Assembly: GCF_026278345.1 (NCBI RefSeq)
Contig: NZ_CP111085.1
Coordinates: 4,994,282 to 5,058,281 of the forward strand
Length of the DNA: 64,000 bases
Source: Tellurirhabdus rosea
GTDB taxonomy: Bacteria; Bacteroidota; Bacteroidia; Cytophagales; Spirosomataceae
Reading direction: 5' to 3'
The notes beneath the pieces were generated by a model. The model did no database searches. It was not told the origin of the DNA and saw only the letters and a list, made by a program, of their open reading frames with translations. The position numbers were made by a program, and so were the translations under genes. Below, one piece after another: positions 14,494 through 21,650 of this stretch. How positions within the stretch are numbered: the stretch's first letter is position 1; each line of letters starts with the position of its first letter.

Positions 14494-17400
14494 ATGACGA
14501 GCGAAAAGTTTTTATCAGATATAGAAAATATACAAAAGGCAATTGAATCAAAGAAGCTAGTTGTATTTGTAGGCGCTGGCGTCTCAATGAATTCAGGCCT
14601 TCCGAGTTGGAATGAATTAGTTAAGCAATTAAAATATGGTATTGGAATAGATGACAATGACACAACAGATCCTTTACAAGTAGCGCAAATTTATTATAAT
14701 CAAAAAGGTCATAAAGAATACATTGAAAAGGTTAGGAACCTGTTATTTCATAAAAGAGGCGTATATAACGAACTTCATGATGTAATTTTTGACTTAAATC
14801 CTGAACATGTAATCACTACAAATTATGATAATTTTCTTGAACAAGTAATTAGAAAAAGAGCTTTACCTTTCTCAATAATTAAAGAAGATAAAGATTTTCC
14901 GTATTCAAAAAATAGCAATTTATTAGTTAAAATTCACGGAGACCTTGATAATGATAATTTTGTATTGAAAGAAGACGATTACTTATCGTATCAGGATGAG
15001 CACCCATTGTTCGATGCTTTTATCAAGTCAATATTCTCAACAAAGGTCGTTTTGTTTATTGGCTATGGATATTCAGATCCTAACCTTAAAATTATACTCC
15101 ACAAAGTTAGAAATATCTTGGGGAAGGATTATCAAAATTCATTCCTGCTTACACATTCTCACTTTTCAGAGTATAAACATGAGTATTTGAAAAATAAAGG
15201 AATTACTGTAATTAGTTTTGAAGATAATCAAGATGCAATAGATAGCTATATAAAAGGGGCAAACTTTAAAAAAAATATATATATCGATGACAACATATCC
15301 TTGAAAATTCCAGGATTATATTTATACAAATTGGTAAAATTTATAAAATATTATGATAGAGAGGAAGAAAAACTGAATAGGAAAGAAGTGCTAGATCAAA
15401 TGTATCTGTCATTACTTAAATACAATGAATTAAGATCATTGCCATATTTTTTTATTGCTAGTATTTTTCCATTTAATAATGTCAAAAAGCAAGTAGGGTA
15501 TAATATTCATTCGCAATATTCCTTAAAGATAAGAAACTCGTTCATTGTAGATTTTTTTAACGATAATACTCACAATGAACATGGATTTACTTCTTTTACA
15601 GAAACGTATATAGGATTGCTTAGTAATTATGAAGCATCAAGTAAAAAAGACAAGTTGAATTATATTATAGAAAAGTTAAATTCAAGTGGAATATATCAGC
15701 TTGACTTAAGCCATGATGCTAGAAATAGGTCAAAAGAGCATAAGCCTGTAGAATTATTTACAGGCATCGATAAAGAATGCGATTGCCTTAAGTGCTTGTA
15801 TGAAAAGCTTAAATTTAATACGTTATTTATTAATTTAACTGCCCATCATATAACAGATACTTCTAATATTGTAAATGACCTAACTTTGGCTTATACTAAT
15901 TATAAAGTTGGCAATATTTATGCATCTTGTTTGCTATATGAAGAGTTAGCATTAAAGGCGTGGGAAAGCTCTAATTATATAATTTATTACATAGCAAAAT
16001 ACAGCTTTAAAACTTTAACACATTTTATTGAATATAAAGAGTATAAAAATATACCAAAAGATACAATTAAATTGATTCAGGAAAAAGGTGAAAGAATCAA
16101 CCTTGAGCAAATAATGAATCAGCTTAGATTTTTGCCTGAAGAACATTTAGAGTTGATTAAATATATAAGGGACGGAAAAGTTTTGCAATATTGTAAATAT
16201 AGTATTGATGAATTATATGAGAAAATAGTTGTGACTTATGATAAACTTAATAGAGGTATAATATATTACTCAGGGCCAGATTACTTTAATCAGATATTGT
16301 TTCATCTTACTTCTTTAACAAATTTTTATTCGATTAATTGTATTGTATATGATGCTTTTGGTAATTACAAGGATTGTGTAAACAAAGCTTTGAAAGGCTT
16401 ATTAATTTGCTATAAGTTTTCAAATAACTATCCTTATAATAATACACAATTGAATTATGGGTTTTGTCACAATTTTGTACATTATGCTACTTTAGAGGAT
16501 TACAAAGAATTTTTTATTACTTATTCAATTGAAGAAATAAAGCTTGATGAAGATTCTGTAAGTTATTTGTTAGATTTAATCAACAATTATGCTACTTCAT
16601 TATTTAATGAAAATATTTATTCCTCAAGATTAGACAAAAATAATTTAGTTCATTCGCATATAGCAAAAAAAGTATTTAACGACAATTATCTTAAAATTGT
16701 CGAAAATTTGCTTTTCCTTCTTAGCTTAACGAACATTGAGCAGGAAAGAATAAAAATCACATTAAAAAACTTGCTTAAGCTAATAGAAACATCTGAATTC
16801 TTTTATTGGAAACATTTTACCTATTTTTATGCGATACTTATAAAGTACGAAATGATAATTGATGGTAATTATTTTGAAAAGTTATTTGATGTTTTTACTC
16901 AGAAAGATGAGGCAACACTTGGCGACTTTGTAATGGAAATAAGTAAAATATATTATAATAAACAAAGTATTTATAGGCTATCAAATAAACTTCATTTTGA
17001 AAGAATGATGCATATTGTGCATGATGGAAATACAAATAATGTATATATTCACGGTGATTATATAATTAATTTATGGAAAATAGTTTGTGATGAATATAGA
17101 GATGTAGTTAGAGGTAAAATAATAGATAAGCTATCAAGTGACTTTGATGAGAATATATATGTAAAATCATCGCATTTAAATATTATTAATTATAAAATGT
17201 TTTTTAAAGAGTACCTTTCCTATGTTCAAAAAATGAACAATTCATATGAAAAATATGAGAAACATAATGGATTTAGTTATAGTGAGTTTTTTACGTTAAT
17301 AATAATGATGTATAAACTTGAGATTGTCTTGGATGAATCTGATATTGATATCTTAGGGGAGTTGGAAGACTTCATGAAATTTTATATAAATCCAAGCTTG

Positions 17401-17568
17401 TTCGATGTAAATTCTATAAATATTGAATGGTTAAATTTAACTAATCATTCGACTATACATAAACACTTAAGTCGTTTTTCATATATATCTCAAACTATAA
17501 AAAATTATATTCGTAAGAACGAATCTAAATTAGATTATAAAAATTTATATGTAACTTACTATTTGTAG
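14494..17568 (+). CDS. SIR2-domain protein, probable anti-phage NADase (DSR2-like architecture)
   Basis: Protein of 1024 residues. Residues about 20-255 form a SIR2-like NAD-binding domain: FVGAGVSMNSGLPSW (G27-A-G29), TTNYDNFLE (N110), VKIHGDLDN (H148) and FIGYGYSDPNLK near 187-199. The N110 to H148 interval is 38 residues, the same as I recall for the catalytic Asn and His of Bacillus DSR2. The remaining 770 residues are mostly alpha-helical by eye with no domain I recognise, apart from a CDCLKC motif at 429-434. SIR2 defence proteins deplete NAD on phage recognition, the long C-terminal part acting as sensor. The gene is strongly AT-rich, with ATA and AGA codons common, unlike all neighbours, indicating transfer. 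No partner gene is adjacent. Confidence 0.85.
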   Translation: MTSEKFLSDIENIQKAIESKKLVVFVGAGVSMNSGLPSWNELVKQLKYGIGIDDNDTTDPLQVAQIYYNQKGHKEYIEKVRNLLFHKRGVYNELHDVIFDLNPEHVITTNYDNFLEQVIRKRALPFSIIKEDKDFPYSKNSNLLVKIHGDLDNDNFVLKEDDYLSYQDEHPLFDAFIKSIFSTKVVLFIGYGYSDPNLKIILHKVRNILGKDYQNSFLLTHSHFSEYKHEYLKNKGITVISFEDNQDAIDSYIKGANFKKNIYIDDNISLKIPGLYLYKLVKFIKYYDREEEKLNRKEVLDQMYLSLLKYNELRSLPYFFIASIFPFNNVKKQVGYNIHSQYSLKIRNSFIVDFFNDNTHNEHGFTSFTETYIGLLSNYEASSKKDKLNYIIEKLNSSGIYQLDLSHDARNRSKEHKPVELFTGIDKECDCLKCLYEKLKFNTLFINLTAHHITDTSNIVNDLTLAYTNYKVGNIYASCLLYEELALKAWESSNYIIYYIAKYSFKTLTHFIEYKEYKNIPKDTIKLIQEKGERINLEQIMNQLRFLPEEHLELIKYIRDGKVLQYCKYSIDELYEKIVVTYDKLNRGIIYYSGPDYFNQILFHLTSLTNFYSINCIVYDAFGNYKDCVNKALKGLLICYKFSNNYPYNNTQLNYGFCHNFVHYATLEDYKEFFITYSIEEIKLDEDSVSYLLDLINNYATSLFNENIYSSRLDKNNLVHSHIAKKVFNDNYLKIVENLLFLLSLTNIEQERIKITLKNLLKLIETSEFFYWKHFTYFYAILIKYEMIIDGNYFEKLFDVFTQKDEATLGDFVMEISKIYYNKQSIYRLSNKLHFERMMHIVHDGNTNNVYIHGDYIINLWKIVCDEYRDVVRGKIIDKLSSDFDENIYVKSSHLNIINYKMFFKEYLSYVQKMNNSYEKYEKHNGFSYSEFFTLIIMMYKLEIVLDESDIDILGELEDFMKFYINPSLFDVNSINIEWLNLTNHSTIHKHLSRFSYISQTIKNYIRKNESKLDYKNLYVTYYL

Positions 17569-17587
17569 AAGGTTACTTATTGATATA

Positions 17588-17598
17588 CGTTTACGCCT
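17588..17598 (+). repeat. Right 11-bp direct repeat flanking the SIR2 gene
   Basis: CGTTTACGCCT, 19 nt after the SIR2 stop codon, identical to 14401-14411. Confidence 0.6.
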
Positions 17599-17714
17599 TA
17601 GAGCTAAGCCGGTTTGTTAGCTTTGAAAAGTTGCACTGGTCTTTTAAGCCTTGAACAGTTCTATGAATATTCTTTGCTTAAATTGCTATCAGCTTACATT
17701 AATTTCTTTCCTTG

Positions 17715-17804
17715 ATGGAAAGAATAAAGCCCATTTCCATGAAAGGAAAGCGGTTTGTCTTAGGTAAACTTGTCTTTATGCTTTTTTTTCTAATATTCCA
17801 GTAG
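17715..17804 (+). CDS. Possible 29-residue membrane peptide
   Basis: An ATG-to-TAG frame read by eye. The peptide begins MERIKPISMKGKR (basic) and ends in a hydrophobic stretch LGKLVFMLFFLIFQ, the layout of a tiny inner-membrane peptide. There is no recognisable family, no clear ribosome site and a random frame of this length is easily found in AT-rich DNA. It lies 146 nt after the SIR2 gene. Low confidence. Confidence 0.18.
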   Translation: MERIKPISMKGKRFVLGKLVFMLFFLIFQ

Positions 17805-18049
17805 ACTTTCAACACGAGCAGACTCTTTTAATTTCTCGCTTTAAGGCCATTTTTTCTTCTTTGACTTTTCTTCAATCAACTTAACCAACCCCTCACCCCA
17901 TCCCCAACCCCCAAACTCCCTTTCTATTTACCCCACATTCTTCCGAGTCCACGCGCTCCAACTGCTTTGTTTAACAAAAACATAATGACCGGCGGGGTGA
18001 GGGACAGGCCGACGCGCGCTACCTTCCGGTAAATAAACGCCTGGTGGTC

Positions 18050-19018
18050 ATGGATGCCCTCAAAATTGGTCTGTTAGTGCTGGCCGGACTGGTCCTTTTT
18101 CTGTTTGCCCTGAACAACCTCTCCGATGGCCTAAAAGCCCTCTCCGGGAAGAAGCTCCGCAAAGGACTGGCGCGCTTTACGCACAATGTCTTCACGGGCA
18201 TCCTGACGGGAATCGTCGTGACTACGCTGCTGGATTCTTCCTCGGCGGTCATCATCATGGCGATTGCGCTGGTCAATAGCGGGGCTTTGACCTTTCGCCA
18301 GGCGCTGGGAATCGTGTTGGGGGCCAACATCGGCACGACCTTTTCCAGCCAGTTGATCGCCTTCGACATCGGGCAGTGGGCGGGCCTGCCGATGGCCGTG
18401 GGCTTTGGGCTGATGGTGGCCACTAAACGGGCGCTGGTAGCCCAGTGGGGCGGGGTGCTACTGGCGTTCGGGATGCTGTTTCTGGGCCTGTACCTGATGG
18501 AAGAAGCCGTCGAGCCGCTCAAACATCTTCCCGTGGTGGTCGAGTGGATGAAAGGCTTGTCCCACCCGGTGCGCGGCGCCCTGACCGGGGCCGGGGTAAC
18601 GGTGCTGTTGCAGTCCTCCTCGGCGACGGTGGGCATGGCCGTGGTGCTGGCGGGCCAGGGTCTGCTGACGCTGCCAGCGGGCATCGCCCTGATGATGGGG
18701 GCGGAGCTGGGAACCTGCGCCGATACGGTGGTCGCTTCGGCAGGCCGCAGCCGGGCCGCCCTGCGGACGGGGCTGTTTCACCTCCTTTTCAACATGGTGT
18801 CGATTCTGGCGGGGCTGCTGCTGATTCATCCGTTCACCGAGCTGGTCAGCTGGGTATCGGGGGGCATGCCCCTGTCGAGGCAACTCGCCAACGCGCACGT
18901 ATTGTTCAACCTGCTGGGCGTACTTCTGGCGGCCCCGCTGACTCCCGTGGTGGCTCCGCTGCTGGAACGATGGGTGCCGGACCGCCCCCGGGAGGCGTAT
19001 TTCGAAGCTTATTCTTAG
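18050..19018 (+). CDS. Na/Pi cotransporter family protein
   Basis: Inner-membrane sodium/phosphate symporter of the NptA/YjbB type, 322 residues from ATG 18050 (a GTG two codons upstream is possible). The two inverted repeats each carry the serine-rich signature: TTLLDSSSAVIIM near residue 55-68 and VLLQSSSATVGM near 185-196. Hydrophobic helices run through the whole length. The PhoU-like cytoplasmic domain found at the end of 500-600-residue members is missing, so this is the short form. It stands alone, convergent with the SDR gene at 19235. Confidence 0.88.
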   Translation: MDALKIGLLVLAGLVLFLFALNNLSDGLKALSGKKLRKGLARFTHNVFTGILTGIVVTTLLDSSSAVIIMAIALVNSGALTFRQALGIVLGANIGTTFSSQLIAFDIGQWAGLPMAVGFGLMVATKRALVAQWGGVLLAFGMLFLGLYLMEEAVEPLKHLPVVVEWMKGLSHPVRGALTGAGVTVLLQSSSATVGMAVVLAGQGLLTLPAGIALMMGAELGTCADTVVASAGRSRAALRTGLFHLLFNMVSILAGLLLIHPFTELVSWVSGGMPLSRQLANAHVLFNLLGVLLAAPLTPVVAPLLERWVPDRPREAYFEAYS

Positions 19019-19141
19019 CCAATCTTTTCAGGAAATGTCCGCAATCGGCCGTTACTCAGCGGATTGTTTTCTGACGTTTTCAGGATAATGGTCGGGGCGT
19101 GAAGGGGAGGGGCGTTCTGTTTATGCCGTTTACGCGCCGGC

Positions 19142-19178
19142 CCAACGGGTTCCCTTCGTCTGGAGGGGAACCCGTTGG
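19142..19178. terminator. 13-bp perfect hairpin between convergent genes
   Basis: CCAACGGGTTCCC (19142-19154) and its reverse complement (19166-19178) around 11 nt. There is no T-run on either side. It lies between the Na/Pi gene (ends 19018) and the SDR gene (ends 19235). Confidence 0.5.
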
Positions 19179-19234
19179 ACCGGTTGGCGTTTCGGGGCGG
19201 GAATCCGGAACTTGCCCGAATTCCCTGCTTTTCG

Positions 19235-20242
19235 TCAGGGCTGTCCACCGCCACCGGCAGCTCCGTAGACCTGACCAGTGGCGTAACTGCCGTCACTGGC
19301 GGCCAGCTGCACGTAGATGGAAGCCAGTTCGACCGGCTGCCCCGGCCGTCCCATCGGGGTGTCTCCGCCGAAGGTTTTGAGCTTCTCCTTCGTGGCCCCG
19401 CCGCTGGGCTGCAAGGGCGTCCAGATGGGGCCGGGGGCGACCCCGTTCACCCGGATGCCTTTGGGACCCAGTTGTTTGGCGAGGGATTTGACAAAATTCG
19501 TCGTGGCGGCCTTGGTCTGGGCGTAATCATACAGGTTGCCCGATGGGTCATACGCCTGCTCGGAGGTCGTGCCGATAATGACCGAGCCGGGAGGCATGTG
19601 CGGCAGGGCCGCTTTGATGATCCAGAACGGGGCGTAGATGTTGGTTTTCATGGTCGCATCGAAGTCTTCCGAGGATACGTCCAGAATCGATTCCCGGGTC
19701 TGTTGCCGGGCCGCGTTGCTGACCAGAATGTCCAGCCCGCCCAGCCCTTTGACCGCTTCGTCGACCAGCCGCTTGCAGAACGCTTCCTCACGAATATCTC
19801 CGGGAATGGCCACGGCTTTCCGGCCTTCTTTCCGGATCAGCTCGATGACCTCTTTCGCGTCAGGTTCTTCGGCGGGGAGGTAGTTGATGGCCACATCGGC
19901 CCCTTCGCGGGCGTAGGCAATGGCTGCCGCCCGGCCCATTCCCGAATCGCCGCCGGTAATCAGGGCTTTCCGGCCCTGCAAACGTCCCGAGCCCTTGTAG
20001 CTGCTTTCGCCGTGGTCGGGACGGGGCACCATCTTGCTGGCCAGTCCCGGCCAGGGTTGCATGGGTGTATTAAAGGGCGGCTTTGGGTACTTGGTCGTGG
20101 GGTCTACAAGCGGCGGCGCGGCCGAAGTAAAAACCGGCCCGGGCGAAGCGGCCAGCACCGGCGTCGCAATAACGGTAGCCGCCAGGGTGCTACCCAGCCC
20201 GCCAATAGCCTGGCGTCTGCTCAGTTGATTTTCTTGATTCAT
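19235..20242 (-). CDS. SDR family oxidoreductase with Tat signal
   Basis: NAD(P)-dependent short-chain dehydrogenase of 335 residues, similar to general stress protein 39 / YdaD types. The first 32 residues are a Tat signal (LSRRQAIGGLGSTLAATVIA, ending VLAAS). The Rossmann motif is TGGDSGMGRA, the NAG-type motif is VSNAARQQ, and the catalytic set is a Ser near TTSEQAYD with YAQTK (Y-x3-K). The family's proline-rich N-terminal region (PPFNTPMQPWPG) is present. A periplasmic SDR would need cofactor loading before Tat export. Transcribed alone. Confidence 0.88.
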   Translation of the reverse strand: MNQENQLSRRQAIGGLGSTLAATVIATPVLAASPGPVFTSAAPPLVDPTTKYPKPPFNTPMQPWPGLASKMVPRPDHGESSYKGSGRLQGRKALITGGDSGMGRAAAIAYAREGADVAINYLPAEEPDAKEVIELIRKEGRKAVAIPGDIREEAFCKRLVDEAVKGLGGLDILVSNAARQQTRESILDVSSEDFDATMKTNIYAPFWIIKAALPHMPPGSVIIGTTSEQAYDPSGNLYDYAQTKAATTNFVKSLAKQLGPKGIRVNGVAPGPIWTPLQPSGGATKEKLKTFGGDTPMGRPGQPVELASIYVQLAASDGSYATGQVYGAAGGGGQP

Positions 20243-20438
20243 GGTTGTATCCGAACGTTGAGTGATTGACTTCCGCAGGTCTGCGGAGTTAAAAGTGTGA
20301 CTGACAGAATGTAACCCGGTCCAAATTCCTGCGGTATTCTGCCCGCTGCCGAGCTTTTCGCTTTTGAACTGGTTTTTCTTTAACTATGGACACCGGCTAC
20401 TTGTTGTATAAGGCAGGTTTAAAACGACACCATACGTT

Positions 20439-21011
20439 ATGAAAAAGATTCTGGTTTTACTGGCCATTGCGGGCAATATGCTGCTGAGTCAGTCCTGCAA
20501 CGAAAACAAGAAAAACAGCGAGGACAGCGTTGAAAACGCCCATGATGCCAATGATCTGAAAGAACAGAACGGCAGCGGGCAGACCGACGACACCAATGAT
20601 TTTGCGGTCAAGGCCGCGGCGGGTGGCCTGTTGGAGGTGACTCTCGGGCAGATGGCCCAGGAGAAAGGGCAAAGTCCGCAGGTGAAGGCGTTTGGTCAGA
20701 TGATGATCGAAGACCACACGAAGGCCAATGACGAACTGAAAGCGCTGGCGGCCCGGAAAAACATAACCCTGCCGACCACCCTGGGCGAAGACGAGCAGAA
20801 ACACGTCGATGAACTGGCCAGCCTGTCGGGTGCCGAATTTGACAAAAAATACATTGACCTCATGGAAGATGACCACGAGCAGGACGTCAAGCTGTTTAGC
20901 GAAGCGGCCCAGGAGGAGGAAGATGCCGAACTGAAAGCCTTCGCTTCCAAGACGCTGCCCACCCTGCAACAGCATCTGAACAAGGTCAAGGCGATGAATA
21001 CCGACCAGTAA
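20439..21011 (+). CDS. DUF4142 lipoprotein
   Basis: Predicted outer-membrane or periplasmic lipoprotein of 190 residues with lipobox LLSQSC (C20) and an acidic, disordered linker (residues 21-50). The DUF4142 domain begins DFAVKAAAGGLLEVTLGQMA and continues with VKAFGQMMIEDHTKANDEL and DDHEQDVKLFSEAA, an all-helical, ferritin-like bundle with conserved D-H pairs. Role unknown; relatives are often induced under stress. A long hairpin at 21048-21130 follows. Confidence 0.9.
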   Translation: MKKILVLLAIAGNMLLSQSCNENKKNSEDSVENAHDANDLKEQNGSGQTDDTNDFAVKAAAGGLLEVTLGQMAQEKGQSPQVKAFGQMMIEDHTKANDELKALAARKNITLPTTLGEDEQKHVDELASLSGAEFDKKYIDLMEDDHEQDVKLFSEAAQEEEDAELKAFASKTLPTLQQHLNKVKAMNTDQ

Positions 21012-21047
21012 CGGCCCGGCCGTTTTCCGCTCTTCCGCAAAAACGCC

Positions 21048-21136
21048 CTGAACCGGCTCGCGGCCGCGTCTTTTTTTGTCCGTTTGTGATGACGGTCTTC
21101 AAAAAGCGACATGGCCGCGAGCCGGTTCAGTTTTTT
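21048..21136. terminator. 18-bp inverted repeat with T-run between convergent genes
   Basis: Arms 21048-21065 and 21113-21130 are perfect reverse complements (begin CTGAACCGG) with a 47-nt spacer; TTTTTT follows on the plus strand. It ends 16 nt from the EamA stop. It can terminate the DUF4142 message, or could be a small MITE-like element. Confidence 0.65.
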
Positions 21137-21146
21137 GCCGACTTCC

Positions 21147-21569
21147 TTATTTTCGGGCCAGGGCAATCAGGACGGCCCCAATGGCCATCAGCGCCGCGCC
21201 CGTAATCACCTGCCAGTTGATTTTTTCTTTCAGGAAAAAGACGGCCAGCGTAATGGAAAAAACGAGGGAAACCTTATCCAGCGAGGAGGCCCGGGCCGCA
21301 TCGCCCAACTTCAGAGCCCGAAAGGAAAGCAGCGACGAAACGCAGGTGATGATGCCCGCCAGAATCAGGTACAGCCAGACCCGCCGGTCGATCCGGCCCA
21401 GGTCCGCCAGGCGCCCCTGACCAATAACCACTCCCCAGGAAACCAGCAGGATCAGAACCGCCTGAATCGCAAAGGCTACGTTGGAATCCACGTTCTTGAT
21501 TCCGGCCTTGGAAAGAGTAACCACCAGGGCGGAGGCTAAAGCCGCCAGCAATGAAAAAAGAATCCACAT
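21147..21569 (-). CDS. EamA-domain (DMT superfamily) transporter, single-domain
   Basis: Inner-membrane protein of 140 residues with about five hydrophobic helices. It contains one EamA repeat with the signatures VSSLLSFRALKLGDAARASS and LDKVSLVFSITLAVFFLKEK followed by WQVITGAALMAIGAVLI. Most DMT exporters have two repeats and about 300 residues, so this half-size form must act as a dimer. Substrate unknown. It is 81 nt upstream of the PaoC-like gene's stop on the same strand but transcribed away from it, so it may be read through from that operon. Confidence 0.88.
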   Translation of the reverse strand: MWILFSLLAALASALVVTLSKAGIKNVDSNVAFAIQAVLILLVSWGVVIGQGRLADLGRIDRRVWLYLILAGIITCVSSLLSFRALKLGDAARASSLDKVSLVFSITLAVFFLKEKINWQVITGAALMAIGAVLIALARK

Positions 21570-21650
21570 GAGTTTTCGAAAATGAGTACGACGTTGAGTT
21601 GAACAGGGGGATGAGACGTTATTGAGCGTAATCCGAAAGTGCCGGCAACG

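Larger units (their letters stand above)
17569..18049. other. Intergenic region, 481 bp, AT-rich to GC-rich transition
   Basis: The first about 310 bp keep the AT-rich composition of the SIR2 gene; composition changes near 17880. It holds the right direct repeat, a small hairpin TTCTTTCC/GGAAAGAA near 17705-17725 and a possible 29-codon frame at 17715. The last part contains CCTCACCCCATCCCCAACCC, a C-rich motif common in Bacteroidota intergenic DNA. No transposase, integrase or tRNA fragment was recognised. Confidence 0.6.

Noticed and set aside
14363-14500. tRNA-Ser 3' end duplicated downstream of the SIR2 gene as a classic att site
   Set aside because: No copy of the tRNA 3' end was found between 17569 and 18049; the only shared sequence is the 11-mer lying outside the tRNA.
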